The translations under genes and the position numbers were made by a program. The notes beneath the pieces were generated by a model, which was not told the DNA's origin, ran no database searches, and saw nothing but the letters and a program-made list of their open reading frames with translations. Below, piece after piece: positions 24,401-34,282 of a stretch of DNA of 64,000 nt. The DNA is from Spartobacteria bacterium (lineage in GTDB: Bacteria > Verrucomicrobiota > Verrucomicrobiia > Chthoniobacterales > UBA10450), in assembly GCA_003167555.1 (NCBI GenBank), contig PMSN01000006.1, positions 62,001 through 126,000 on the forward strand, given 5' to 3'. Each line of letters opens with the position of its first letter. The first letter of the stretch is position 1.

Positions 24401-27088
24401 ATGCCTTCCGAAACGAACGACGTACCGGGAAATAGTTTCGCTAAGAAGCGAATCGAACTTTCGATTCTGAGAAAAGAGAGATTCCTGGACCTTAGCGGAC
24501 TGGGAATCACGCGACTGCCGGATTCATTGAGAGAGCCGCATCAGTTAGAGCGATTGGACCTTAGAGGAAATAGCCTAACCAGGCTGCCTGATTGGATTGG
24601 CAATTTAGCGCAATTACAGCACCTTTATGTCGGCGGAAACGAATTACGAGATCTGCCAGATACGATCGGCGGGTTAGCAAGTTTAAAGTTACTCGACATC
24701 TCATTTAATAACGTTACTGAGCTTCCTAATTCTGTTGGACAACTAAGTTGCTTGGAACGACTCGACATCTCCAGAAACGATATTCTTAGGTTACCGAATT
24801 CGATGGGAAATTTGGAAAAGCTCCAGCTACTTTCTGCTTCACACAACCATTTAACGGCCCTTCCTGAATCATTTTGCAAACTCGTAGAGTTGCAGTCTCT
24901 ATCCCTCGATCACAACAGATTAACTACATTGCCAGAGGCGATTGGCTGCTTGTCCCAATTACGTAGGTTGGAGTGCGAGAGCAATGATCTAGCATACCTG
25001 CCGGACACTCTACTCGAAATGCCGAAACTGGCTGAATTGTACCTTCATGCAAACCCGCGGCTGGGGCTTGCCGAAGAAATTCAGGGCGCCAGGAGCGACG
25101 CTGTCGCGTCGCGTCGGGCGCGCCCCGCTCGCCCACTGGATATCCTGACCTTCTATTTCGAAACGAGGCGAGCATCGAAGCCGCTCAATGAAGTCAAGCT
25201 ACTTCTCGTGGGCAGAGGTGGCTCTGGCAAGAGCTCGATCCGAGACAGATTACTAATCAATAAGTTCCACCCCCAAAAGAAGGAAACACCAGGTATTCAA
25301 ATCGATCGTTGGCCGCTAGATGCCAATGACGAAACTGTTCGCGTTCATGTGTGGGATTTCGCGGGCCAGGAAATTACACACGCGACTCATCAATTCTTCT
25401 TAACCGAGCGCAGCGTTTATCTTCTTGTGCTAGATGCACGCGCCGATACACAAGATCGTGACGCTGAGTATTGGTTGCGGCTCATTTCGGCATTTGGCAA
25501 AGACTCGCCCGTTATTCTCGCGCTGAACAAGTGGAACGAAAAACCTTTCGATTTGGATAGATTCGCGCTTCAAGAAAAGTATCCGGCTATTCGAGCTTTC
25601 GTACCGACTGATTGCAAATCAAACCTAGGAATCAAGGCATTGCAAAAACAGATCGAAATGGCCGTAACCTCGCTCGACGGAGTCAAGGAACCGTTTCCTG
25701 CGGTTTGGGCTGAGTTAAAGGATTGCTTTTCGGACATGAAGGCGAATTACCTCACTTTCGATGCGTATCGGCGCGAATGTTCGCGGCATGGAGAGAAGGA
25801 CTGTGATCGGCAGGCGCAGCTCGCGCGAATCCTGCATCGACTCGGCGTGATCCTACACTATGGAGATGATCCCCGTCTCCGTGATACGACAGTCCTAAAC
25901 CCGCAATGGGTAACCGAGAGCATCTATACTCTACTCCGAGCTAAAAATCAACCAGGTTCCGATGGAACGTTAACATTAGCAGAAGCGTGCACGGCTCTCC
26001 CCAAGGAGAGTCGCAAGATGGTGGCGTATTTGCTGGACCTCATGCGTCGTTTCGAACTATGCTTTCCAGTTGACGAGGCGTCGGCTAGTTGGCTTGTGCC
26101 AGAGCTGTTACCGCGCTTTCAGCCGGAGTTAGGTCGCGAGTGGGTTAAATTCGACGCGCTACGACTTCGCTACGAGTACAAGGCATTACCCGAAGGCCTT
26201 GTTCCAAGGTTTATCACGCGCACCTATCCCTTGAGCACGGGCCAAGTACGGTGGCGAAATGGAGTAGTGCTTGAAATGGAAGGCGCTAGGGCACTAATAC
26301 GCGCCGACCCGGGAGCGGCCCGAGTAAACGTGACGATCTGCGGCGATCAGGACGGTAGCCAGCGTCTCGCAAAACTCATTCGGAACCACTTTTCGCACAT
26401 TCATGCAGACGTGCGAGGGTTAAACCCGCGCGAACTTGTTGAGGTCGACGGTCATCCGGGGGTGTTCAAATCCGTCGCGACCTTAATGATCGACGAACAA
26501 GCTAGGAGCATGACGACAGTCGAAACGCAGGCCGGAACAGTGCCCATCAACCATACTAAGGAGTTAAACCGGATCTCTGCACCTGCGGCTCGCGATTCTC
26601 GACAGCGAAGACTAAGGGTGTTCTTAAGCTATTCTCACAGCGACGCCAAGCTGCGCGATGTTTTTGCCGGGAACCTGGCTCTGCTTGAAGCAGATGGCCT
26701 GATAGAGTGGTGGTTTGATGGAAGAGTCCTGCCTTCGGCGACTTGGGATTCGGAGATTCGACGGGAATTGGATCAAGCTGATATTGTCATTTGCCTATTG
26801 AGTACCACTTATCTGGAATCCAAATACATTCAAGCAGTCGAAATGCCCCGGGCCATGGAACGCCGCGCGTTGGGAGAAGCCGAAATAGTCTCAGTGCTTC
26901 TCGAAGATTGTGCCTGGCAAGATCGACCGTTCACCAAGTTTCAGATGACGCAGCCGGGGGGCAAGGCAGTAAGACGGTGGGCACGTCATCGCGACGCTTT
27001 CAATGACGTTGAGATGACGCTCCGAAAATTAATCGCCGCAATACTTACAACGCGTAGTAGTTTACCGGATCGGGTGAAGCATTTTTGA
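24401..27088 (+). CDS. LRR-Roc-COR-TIR protein (bacterial Roco GTPase with TIR effector domain)
   Basis: An 895-residue protein in four parts. Residues 28-220 hold eight to nine leucine-rich repeats of about 23 residues (L-x-x-L-D-L-x-x-N-x-L-x-x-L-P). Residues 264-425 form a Ras-like Roc GTPase: P-loop GRGGSGKSS at 271-279, switch II DFAGQE at 319-324, base-binding NKWN at 376-379. Residues 430-720 are a COR-type dimerisation region (VLNPQWVTESIYTLL). Residues 737-880 are a TIR domain starting RLRVFLSYSHSD, with E814 (QAVEMP) at the position of the catalytic NADase glutamate. No signal peptide or membrane helix. LRR would sense, Roc-COR would switch, and TIR would degrade NAD or make a nucleotide signal. 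That reading is inferred from the families; no such protein is known to me to be characterised as a defence system. Confidence 0.9.
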   Translation: MPSETNDVPGNSFAKKRIELSILRKERFLDLSGLGITRLPDSLREPHQLERLDLRGNSLTRLPDWIGNLAQLQHLYVGGNELRDLPDTIGGLASLKLLDISFNNVTELPNSVGQLSCLERLDISRNDILRLPNSMGNLEKLQLLSASHNHLTALPESFCKLVELQSLSLDHNRLTTLPEAIGCLSQLRRLECESNDLAYLPDTLLEMPKLAELYLHANPRLGLAEEIQGARSDAVASRRARPARPLDILTFYFETRRASKPLNEVKLLLVGRGGSGKSSIRDRLLINKFHPQKKETPGIQIDRWPLDANDETVRVHVWDFAGQEITHATHQFFLTERSVYLLVLDARADTQDRDAEYWLRLISAFGKDSPVILALNKWNEKPFDLDRFALQEKYPAIRAFVPTDCKSNLGIKALQKQIEMAVTSLDGVKEPFPAVWAELKDCFSDMKANYLTFDAYRRECSRHGEKDCDRQAQLARILHRLGVILHYGDDPRLRDTTVLNPQWVTESIYTLLRAKNQPGSDGTLTLAEACTALPKESRKMVAYLLDLMRRFELCFPVDEASASWLVPELLPRFQPELGREWVKFDALRLRYEYKALPEGLVPRFITRTYPLSTGQVRWRNGVVLEMEGARALIRADPGAARVNVTICGDQDGSQRLAKLIRNHFSHIHADVRGLNPRELVEVDGHPGVFKSVATLMIDEQARSMTTVETQAGTVPINHTKELNRISAPAARDSRQRRLRVFLSYSHSDAKLRDVFAGNLALLEADGLIEWWFDGRVLPSATWDSEIRRELDQADIVICLLSTTYLESKYIQAVEMPRAMERRALGEAEIVSVLLEDCAWQDRPFTKFQMTQPGGKAVRRWARHRDAFNDVEMTLRKLIAAILTTRSSLPDRVKHF

Positions 27089-27166
27089 ATGAGGCAGCAT
27101 GGAGTTTCGCTCCACGATATGGTATGCGAATATCCGTGCATATCTCTAACTCAGTAGAAAGGCAAG

Positions 27167-28721
27167 ATGACAAAAAATGAAGTATTGCGACGAGCGAACT
27201 TTGGCAAACGGATCGCCGAGGAAGAGATCGAAGCTCTGGCGGCATATTTCGTAAAGACAAGCCTCTATAGTCGCATCCAAGGCGGTCACATTGATATAAT
27301 CTATGGTGCTAAGGGATCCGGGAAAAGCGCGATATATCTCAGTCTGTTAAAAGCCGAAGATGACCTTTTTCAATCAGGAGTTCTTCTGAAATCCGGTGAG
27401 AACTTGCGGGGAACTCCAGCGTTTAAAGATTTGGTTGCCGATCCACCGACTTCGGAGGAAGAATTTAGGAACCTCTGGAAGCTGTACTGTCTTACGCGGG
27501 TTTAAGATTTCAGGAAACAAAGCGGAAAAGGTAGTGTCATATTTGGAGGGTGCTGATTTGATCCCTCCAGACGGAACTTTGTCCTCGATCATTCGTCGCT
27601 CGCTTGATTATGTGCGGTTGCTGCTTCGAGTGGAGTCCGTGGAAGGCGGCTTCAAGATCAATCCGTTGACCGGTCAACCTGACGGACTTATCGGCAAGAT
27701 TACGCTGCGTGAGCCTGCTGCTAAAGAGAGCAAGCTCGGACTTGAGTCGATTGACAGGCTGCTGGCGCTGGCAAATGAAGCGCTGGAAAGTGCAGGCTAT
27801 AAACTATGGATTTTGCTCGATAGGTTGGATGTCGCCTTTGCGGAAACATCTGAACTAGAAGCAAACGCGTTGCGTGCACTGTTTAAAGCCTACATGGACC
27901 TGGCGAGTTTAAACCAAATTAAGCTGAAGATTTTTCTTCGCAGTGACATTTGGAAGCGGATTACGGAATCCGGGTTTCGTGAGAGCAGCCACATTACACG
28001 TCATGCTACGATTACTTGGACAGAGCAGTCCCTCCTGAACCTCATAATCCGTCGCGTCCTCAACAATTCTGATATTCGAGAGTTCTATGGCGTTACAGAG
28101 TCTGAAATTTTATCAAATTATGACGCGCAGGTGGCATTTTTCTACCGTGCCTTCCCAGATAAAGTTGATCCTGGCCAACGAAAAGCTAAGACCTTCGACT
28201 GGATGCTTAGTCGTACGAAGGACGCGTTGGGAATTGCTGCTCCGCGCGAGCTGATCCATTTGCTTACGTCAGTTCAGGACGTGCAGCTTGGCAAATATGA
28301 TGTTGGGACACCAGAGCCTGCCGGCTCGCAGTTGTTCGACAGGAGTTGTTTCAAAGAAGCGATGTTCGAGGTGTCACGGGTACGGGTAGAACAAACACTG
28401 TACGCCGAATACCCGGACACAAAACCCTGGATTGAGGAAGTGGAAGGAGAGAAAGCTGAACAGAGCGTCGGAACACTCGCTGACCTTTGGGACGTTGATG
28501 GTGATGAGGCAATGCGGCGTGCGGTACGATTAGTCGAGATCGGTTTCTTCGAAGCTTTAGGCCGCAAAGACTCTCCGCGATTCAAGGTGCCGTTTCTCTA
28601 TCGAAATTATTTAGCGCTGCTTCAGGGAAAGGCTGATCTTCCTGGCTACAGCGATGAAGATGTCTACGAGGATCATCCGAGCGAAGGGGGCAACAGCGCA
28701 CATGGAGGAAACCTGCCGTAA
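27167..28721 (+). pseudogene. P-loop ATPase of the Sll1717-like family, broken by a frameshift
   Basis: The first frame (27167-27505) starts after an AAAGG ribosome-binding site and encodes RANFGKRIAEEEIEALAAYF and Walker A GAKGSGKS (47-54). It stops early at TAA. From 27498 another frame continues without a break (GFKISGNKAEKVVSYLE onward) to 28721, with a Walker B-like LWILLDRLD. Skipping base 27497 joins the two into 517 residues, so there is one extra base in ACG-C-GGG-TTT. It lies 78 bases after the Roco-TIR gene, same strand and similar composition, so the two probably form one unit. Either a real mutation or a consensus error is possible. Confidence 0.75.
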
Positions 28722-28957
28722 ATCTGCAACAGTGCGGCTGCGCTCAAAAGCCACCCGTGGCATCTGTTTGCCCGCACGATCGTTGAGATCGCGGACTGCA
28801 TCCGATCCAAAAGAATCTGCGTAATTCTGCGGAATCTGTGGACGAATTCCCAGAGAAGGCCATCTGACAGCAGGCGTGCGATTTCTCAGCGCACGGCCAA
28901 GGCCCACAGCCGAAAATATTGAACCCTGCGGCGCGATGGTGCACAGTGCAGTACCTC

Positions 28958-29434
28958 ATGTATCAACTTCCGAAGAGAATCGTCTGGCTCGTGGCGGTGG
29001 CGGCGTTGGTTTGGCCAGGGCAGCCGGCCGTGGCGAGTCCGATTGGTGATTTTTTCAAGAGGCTGGGGAACTCGATCGCGCATCCGCAGCACACCCCACC
29101 GCCCAAGACGACAAAGAAGAACTCAACGCAGAGTAAGACCACAGGCGCCGGCCCCAAAGAGAACGGGACCCAGCCCAGCCCGCCCGAGACCCCGCCGACT
29201 CCGTCACTACCGCCGCCGCCGAGCGCCACGCCATTTCCCGCCGCCTCTGCCTCCGTGGTGCAGGAGAAGAGCGGCAAACGCCGGGACTTGCCTTACGCAG
29301 TTCCAGTGCCGAACAGGCCGGGCTTTGTCACGAGTCCTTATGCGCCGAAGGCGGGCTATGTCGATGTCCGCGGCTTTCCGAGTGGCGTCGAGGTCAAGGA
29401 TCCGTATACAGGAAAGATTTTTCTGACACCGTAA
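28958..29434 (+). CDS. Secreted proline-rich protein of unknown function
   Basis: 158 residues from the ATG at 28958. A signal peptide ends at about PAVA-SP. A short segment with [11 protein letters not shown] follows, then a Pro/Thr/Ser-rich linker and a folded-looking tail ([20 protein letters not shown]...GKIFLTP). The longer frame with 13 extra codons adds a Trp/Cys-containing stretch ahead of the signal peptide and is less likely. It marks the return to the genome's normal GC-rich composition after the island. No function recognised. Confidence 0.6.
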   Translation: MYQLPKRIVWLVAVAALVWPGQPAVASPIGDFFKRLGNSIAHPQHTPPPKTTKKNSTQSKTTGAGPKENGTQPSPPETPPTPSLPPPPSATPFPAASASVVQEKSGKRRDLPYAVPVPNRPGFVTSPYAPKAGYVDVRGFPSGVEVKDPYTGKIFLTP

Positions 29435-29461
29435 GGAATCAGAGGTCGGAGGACAGAGGAC

Positions 29462-29522
29462 GGAAGTCAGAAGTCAGAAGGCAGAAGGCAGAAGGCAGAA
29501 AACGTCCAACGCTCAACGTCCA
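29462..29522. repeat. Heptamer tandem repeat followed by a dispersed AACGTCCAACGCTCAACGTCC element
   Basis: AGAAGTC and AGAAGGC units repeat five to six times, then comes the CAACGCTCAACGTCC element also found at 31,197 and, inverted, at 4976. The lipoprotein ATG at 29523 begins directly after it, so its leader lacks a ribosome-binding site. Confidence 0.65.
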
Positions 29523-29999
29523 ATGAAAGAAGCAGCAAAACCACGACATGGGAGCAGCTCTGCGCGGCATATTTTTCCAGCGGTGTTCGCCATTGCCGTC
29601 ATTCTAAGTCTTCCAGGGTGCTTGAAGAAAAGTGGGGAGGCGATCGTGGTCGAGAAGGAACACATCGCGGCGAGGGAGGTCACAGCAACACCCGCCCCGG
29701 AGACATCGCCCACTCCGGCGAAGTCAGAGGAGAATGAGGAGCCGCGGGCTTTGGCCAGGAATGAGATCGCGGTAGATGGGATTGTGATGGATCGGGATGC
29801 GCGCGGGACGAGCCGGGATCCGCGGGCTGGCAGCGAGGAGCAATGGATCGTTAAAGTTCGATTGGTGGAAGGTGGGCGGCAATTCAATGTGCAGGCCGAT
29901 AAGACGAAGTGGGAAAAGCTGAAGCCGGGAGATCGGATCAAGGTGGCGTATCGCGAAGGGAAGTATACGGGCACTGTTTGGGGTGCGGAGATTCAGTAG
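29523..29999 (+). CDS. Small lipoprotein of unknown function
   Basis: 158 residues. A basic N-terminus and hydrophobic stretch end in the lipobox L-P-G-C (C33), so the protein is probably lipid-anchored. A Pro/Thr/Glu-rich spacer (50-75) leads to a compact beta-rich domain (82-158) with VDGIVMDRDAR...KVRLVEGGRQFNVQ...KPGDRIKVAYREGKYTGTVW. The end resembles an OB-fold or SH3-like barrel. No known family is recognised with confidence. Confidence 0.65.
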   Translation: MKEAAKPRHGSSSARHIFPAVFAIAVILSLPGCLKKSGEAIVVEKEHIAAREVTATPAPETSPTPAKSEENEEPRALARNEIAVDGIVMDRDARGTSRDPRAGSEEQWIVKVRLVEGGRQFNVQADKTKWEKLKPGDRIKVAYREGKYTGTVWGAEIQ

Positions 30000-30023
30000 G
30001 AACAAGGGAGCTGATAGGCGGGT

Positions 30024-31163
30024 ATGACCTATGATGTTGCGATAGTAGGGCTGGGTGGAATGGGGAGCGCGATCATGGCCCACTGCGCGGCACGGGGGGC
30101 CTCTGTTATTGGTCTGGAGCAATTCCAGCCGGTGCACGATCTTGGTTCGTCGCACGGGAAGAGCCGGATGATCCGCAAGGCTTACTTCGAAGATCCAGCG
30201 TATGTGCCGCTCGTCGTTAGGGCCTACGAACTATGGCGGAAGCTTGAGCATGACTCAGGCGAAGAGATCTTGCGGCTCACCGGTGTCTTATCGGTAGGTG
30301 AAGAAAGCAGTGAGATCATTGCGGGCACACGGCGCGCGGCGAAGGACCATGGTCTGGAGCTGGAGTCATTGAGCAAGGGGGAAGTCAAAGCGCGCTATCC
30401 GACGCTTGAGCTATTAGAGGATGAAGTGGCGATCTTCGAGCCGGACGGCGGCGTTCTGAACCCTGAACGCGGGGTAGCGGCGCATTTACAGGTGGCGAGA
30501 GCGAAGGGAGCAGAGCTGCGCTTTGGCGTAGCGATGGAAAAGTGGCAGGTAGCTGGCGAAGGTTTCGAGCTTCGCCTTTCCGATGGGACGCAGGTCTTAG
30601 CCGGCAAGCTTGTCCTGGCGCTTGGTCCCTGGTTTCAAGAAACGCTCGAAGCACTTGGCGTCCGCATTCGGGTGCAACGCAATGTCCAGGCGTGGTTTTC
30701 ACCGGCTTCCAACGCCTATGAAGCGTCGCGGTTTCCGGCCTTTCTGCTCAATCGTCGCGGCCTCCCAGCTCCGCTCTACGGCTTTCCCGATTTCGGTGAC
30801 GGCGTGAAGGCCGCCTACCACGGGCTCGGAGATTTGACGGACGCGGAGCGGGTCGATCGCACGGTGAATCTAGCGCGCGACGTGGAGCCGATCGCGCGGG
30901 AACTGGAGAGATGGATGCCGGGCGCGGCAAGGACTCTGCGGGAGGCGAAGCCTTGCATGTATACGTTAACGCCGGATGGAAATTTCGTGATCGATTGCCA
31001 TCCGCAGCATGCGGGTGTTACCTTGTGCGGCGGGTTTTCAGGACACGGGTTCAAGTTCGCTCCGGTGATAGGCGAGATTGGTGCGGACCTGGCGCTGGAC
31101 GGAAGATCGCGTCATGACATTGAATTTCTGTCGCTGCGGAGATTCGCGCTCGATGAAAGCTAG
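30024..31163 (+). CDS. Monomeric sarcosine oxidase / N-methyl-amino-acid oxidase family flavoenzyme
   Basis: 379 residues of the DAO superfamily: FAD loop GLGGMG at 9-14, SSHGKSRMIRKAYFED near the flavin, and C311 in KPCMYTLTPDGNFVID. This is the Cys that binds FAD covalently in monomeric sarcosine oxidase and SolA. The reaction would be oxidative demethylation of sarcosine or another N-methyl amino acid, giving formaldehyde and H2O2; the exact substrate is not readable. It starts 24 bases after the lipoprotein stop, with no functional link evident. Confidence 0.9.
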   Translation: MTYDVAIVGLGGMGSAIMAHCAARGASVIGLEQFQPVHDLGSSHGKSRMIRKAYFEDPAYVPLVVRAYELWRKLEHDSGEEILRLTGVLSVGEESSEIIAGTRRAAKDHGLELESLSKGEVKARYPTLELLEDEVAIFEPDGGVLNPERGVAAHLQVARAKGAELRFGVAMEKWQVAGEGFELRLSDGTQVLAGKLVLALGPWFQETLEALGVRIRVQRNVQAWFSPASNAYEASRFPAFLLNRRGLPAPLYGFPDFGDGVKAAYHGLGDLTDAERVDRTVNLARDVEPIARELERWMPGAARTLREAKPCMYTLTPDGNFVIDCHPQHAGVTLCGGFSGHGFKFAPVIGEIGADLALDGRSRHDIEFLSLRRFALDES

Positions 31164-31196
31164 ACGAGGGGAGGGACTAGCACAGGAGAAGAGAAC

Positions 31197-31296
31197 TTCC
31201 AACGCTCAACGTCCAACTGAAGAGAGCTATAGTTGAGGAGACAGGATTGACTGGATTTCAGAAAACCCAATCCTGTAAATCCCGTTAATCCTGTCT
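31197..31296. repeat. Two dispersed repeat elements in tandem
   Basis: 31,197-31,218 is the TTCCAACGCTCAACGTCCAACT element. 31,238-31,296 is an imperfect palindrome of ACAGGATT...AATCCTGT type that reads AATCCTGTAAATCCCGTTAATCCTGT on its right side. They fill the space between convergent genes. Confidence 0.65.
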
Positions 31297-31297
31297 A

Positions 31298-31918
31298 CTA
31301 ATACATCGCGCCGGTCATCGTAAAGGTAATCGGGACCTTGACCTGGCTCGCGGTGCCGGGTTTGAAGCGCCACCTACGAAAACCCGTGATCGCAGCGTTA
31401 TCCAAGACCTGACTACCCGTGCTTTCCGACATCATAACGTCCGTCACCACGCCATTGGCCGGATCGACAACCATCATAGCAATGCCGTTGCCCGTGATCT
31501 TCGCCCGTCGTGCTTCATAAGGATACTCAGGTCGCGGAGCACTAACCGCCAGCACTCTGGCCGAGGGCATCTTTAAGGAGCCAGGTGTCCCATGCGTCGC
31601 CTTCACGATCGGTGTGAGGGACTTTACTACTTGTCGCCGCACCGGCGGCGGAGTGGGCCGGTCCTCCGGGAACAATGCTTCGTCCGTCGGAGCCGGAGTT
31701 GGCGCCTGATCGTCCACGTCCGGGGGCTGCTCATCGGCCTGTGAAGGTGGATCGATGAAGGTTAACTCGGGAACATCGTACCCCGATGGCTCCTCCGTCT
31801 TCGTGTCGCGATGAGCATTCGCAAAGCCAATCGCGGCGAAATGAATCAGAACAGCCGCGCCGAAGGCCACTCCCACCCGCCATCGCTGTCTCGGCTGATA
31901 AAGTAATGCTCCTGTCAT
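31298..31918 (-). CDS. TonB-family energy transducer protein
   Basis: 206 residues with one N-terminal membrane helix (about 16-33), a Pro/Asp-rich periplasmic spacer (45-100) and a C-terminal TonB domain. The domain shows APRPEYPYEARRAKITGNGI and ITGFRRWRFKPGT, its usual alpha/beta core. It would carry proton-motive energy from an ExbB/ExbD complex to outer-membrane receptors, which implies a Gram-negative envelope. ExbB, ExbD and receptors are not in the window. Confidence 0.88.
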   Translation of the reverse strand: MTGALLYQPRQRWRVGVAFGAAVLIHFAAIGFANAHRDTKTEEPSGYDVPELTFIDPPSQADEQPPDVDDQAPTPAPTDEALFPEDRPTPPPVRRQVVKSLTPIVKATHGTPGSLKMPSARVLAVSAPRPEYPYEARRAKITGNGIAMMVVDPANGVVTDVMMSESTGSQVLDNAAITGFRRWRFKPGTASQVKVPITFTMTGAMY

Positions 31919-31973
31919 AACTGATCCTTTCCAATTCGATTTACCAGTTAGACACGCGAGTCGCGAAAATCTT

Positions 31974-32023
31974 AGGGGAGCGCAGGCTGCTAGCCTGCTC
32001 CGCTCGGCAGCCTGCCGAGCGGC
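31974..32023. repeat. GGGGAGCGCAGGCTGC element plus CCGCTCGGCAG hairpin
   Basis: The left part is a single copy of the arm found twice at 9234-9379 (one base different: TAGCC for CAGCC). It is followed by a perfect hairpin, CCGCTCGGCAG with CTGCCGAGCGG. It lies upstream of the TonB gene. Confidence 0.7.
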
Positions 32024-32185
32024 TCTTCATCCATCCGCCATTCTTAACTCTCGCGGCGCCAATACCTCACACAAAGGTCACCAAGTGCGAAAAAGACCGT
32101 TTGTGTCCTTTGTGTCCGTCGTGCGAGCCCTCTGGTAGCGGTATGACCGCCGTCTTCTACCGCGACGCTAAGGTCGCTCTTACCT

Positions 32186-34282
32186 TCACCAAATCCGCAC
32201 CCGTTCCTTCGGATCGACAAACATCTTCTCTTCCGGCTTGACGCTGAACGCGTCGTACCACGCATCGATATTCCGCATCACGCCGTTCACCCGATATTGC
32301 CTCGGCGAATGCGGATCGCTTACCACCTGGCGGCGGATGGCATCATCGCGTAACTTCCCGCGCCACGCCTGGGCCCAGCCCAGGAACACGCGCTGATCGC
32401 CTGTTAGCCCATCGATCACCGGCGCCGGTTTCCCCTTGAGCGATGCGCGATAAGCATCGAGCGCGATCGTGAGACCGCCCAGGTCGGCAATGTTCTCGCC
32501 CATGGTCAGCTCGCCATTTACCTTCGCGCCGGGGAGCGGCTCGAACTTCGAATACTGCGCGCCCAGCACCGCCGCGCGCGCCTCGAACGTCTTCGCGTCT
32601 TCGGCGGTCCACCAGTCGTTCAACTTGCCTTCCGAATCGAACTTCCGGCCTTGATCGTCGAACCCATGAGTTAGCTCGTGACCTATCACGGCACCTATCG
32701 CGCCATAGTTGATCGCTGGGTCGGCGTTAGCATCGAACATCGGCGGTTGCAGGATGCCAGCCGGGAACACGATGTCACGGAGCGAGCCATTGTAAGCGTC
32801 GTTCGTCTGCGGCGTCATCCCCCAATCCGACATATCGACGGGCCCGGGCAGCCGCTGGACATAGAACGCCCAGTCCGCCGCCGCGGCCCGGCGCACATTG
32901 CCCACCAGATCGTCATCGCGGATCTCGACCTTCGCATAATCGCGCGCCTTATCCGGATAACCGACCTTGATGTTGTAGGTATCGAGCTTCTTGAGCGCTT
33001 GTACCTTGGTCGCTTCGCCCATCCAATCGAGACCTTTGATGCGTTCGTGCATCGCGATTTTCAGATTCGCGACTAACTCTTCAATCTTCGCCTTGGCCGC
33101 GGGCGGGAAATATTTCGCACTGTAAAGCTGACCTACAGCCCACCCCAGGTTACCGAAGCGATCGTAACGATCGCCCGCCCCATAGTCGCCGCCGCTCACG
33201 GCATGCACGCCTCGCTTCCAACGCAGCTGCTGCTCCGCCTGTCCCGATAACGTCTTGTTCCGCATCTCGAACAAGGCATCGGTGAAACCTTTCGAGAGAT
33301 AAGGCGCAGCGTGGTCGGCGACGTTGAACGCCTGCCATGCCTGCAACGTTTCGATCGGCGTCTCGTTAAAGACCGCGGCGATCTTCGGGAACGCCGATTT
33401 CTCCGCGACAACGACGCGCTCGATCTTGCCCAGTCCCGCCTGAGCAAGAAACGGCCGCCAGCCGAAGTTCGGTGTGAGCGACTCGAGCTCGGCGATCGAC
33501 ATCGCATTATAAGTAGCGATGGGATCGCGTTGCTGCGTCTTCGTCCAGCTCGCTTCCGCGATCTTGGTCTCGAAACCTACAACCTCGGTCGCGCGCTTAT
33601 CCGCGTCCGGCCAATCGAGAAGATGCAGTAGCTGCGCGACGTAGGCCTGATACTTGCCTTTCTGTGTCGCGAAATCCGCCTTCAGGTAGTAATCGCGGTC
33701 CGGCAGACCCAGTCCCTGTTGGCCGAGATAGACCGCGTAATGTTTGGGATCCTTGATGTCCACGTCGATGAACACACCGAAAATCCCGCCATGGAAATCC
33801 AGGTTCTGCCTTCCCATCAGCGCTACGAGCGCGTCGCGCGTCTTGGCGGATTGAATCTCCGCCAGCTTGTCCTTGATGGTTGAAGCCCCCGTCTTTTCGA
33901 TGCGGGCTTCGTCCATAAACGATTTGTAGAACGCCCCAACCTTGCCCTCGATCGTCGACGGCTTTTGCTCCGCCTTCCTGGCAACTTCCTCCACGAGGTC
34001 ATGCAGCCGCTGCTCCGTCAGATCCGACATCGCGAGTCGCAGAGAGTAAGCCGGCTTGTCCGCTGGTATCTGGACGCGATCCAGCCAGGCGCCGTTCGCA
34101 TAGCGAAAGAAATCGTCCCCCGGCTTCGCCGCCATGTCTGCCCCCGCCGCGTCGAAGCCCCAGCTTCCATATTGTGGCTTCGCAGCATTCGCTGCGTCCG
34201 GTTTCTCAGGTTCAGCCTTTGTAACGGGAACAGGAAACAATGTCGCAAGCAGGAAAACGGAAAAGACGAATGGAGATTTCAT
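32186..34282 (-). CDS. Secreted M13 (neprilysin/PepO-type) metallopeptidase
   Basis: 698 residues with a signal peptide (MKSPFVFSVFLLATLFPVPVTKA). The large M13 N-terminal domain opens with GDDFFRYANGAWL. The catalytic zinc motif is HELTH in IGHELTHGFDDQGRKFD; the downstream zinc Glu and Asp are in GENIADLGG, and the substrate-binding region ends in NPHSPRQYR-like SDPHSPRQYRVNG. The length fits the family. It would degrade peptides in the periplasm or outside. No operon partners. Confidence 0.95.
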   Translation of the reverse strand: MKSPFVFSVFLLATLFPVPVTKAEPEKPDAANAAKPQYGSWGFDAAGADMAAKPGDDFFRYANGAWLDRVQIPADKPAYSLRLAMSDLTEQRLHDLVEEVARKAEQKPSTIEGKVGAFYKSFMDEARIEKTGASTIKDKLAEIQSAKTRDALVALMGRQNLDFHGGIFGVFIDVDIKDPKHYAVYLGQQGLGLPDRDYYLKADFATQKGKYQAYVAQLLHLLDWPDADKRATEVVGFETKIAEASWTKTQQRDPIATYNAMSIAELESLTPNFGWRPFLAQAGLGKIERVVVAEKSAFPKIAAVFNETPIETLQAWQAFNVADHAAPYLSKGFTDALFEMRNKTLSGQAEQQLRWKRGVHAVSGGDYGAGDRYDRFGNLGWAVGQLYSAKYFPPAAKAKIEELVANLKIAMHERIKGLDWMGEATKVQALKKLDTYNIKVGYPDKARDYAKVEIRDDDLVGNVRRAAAADWAFYVQRLPGPVDMSDWGMTPQTNDAYNGSLRDIVFPAGILQPPMFDANADPAINYGAIGAVIGHELTHGFDDQGRKFDSEGKLNDWWTAEDAKTFEARAAVLGAQYSKFEPLPGAKVNGELTMGENIADLGGLTIALDAYRASLKGKPAPVIDGLTGDQRVFLGWAQAWRGKLRDDAIRRQVVSDPHSPRQYRVNGVMRNIDAWYDAFSVKPEEKMFVDPKERVRIW

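Noticed and set aside
27488-27510. Programmed +1 frameshift in the island ATPase
   Set aside because: No slippery codon with a weak stop or stimulating hairpin is evident at ACG-CGG-GTT-TAA; kept only as a remote option.
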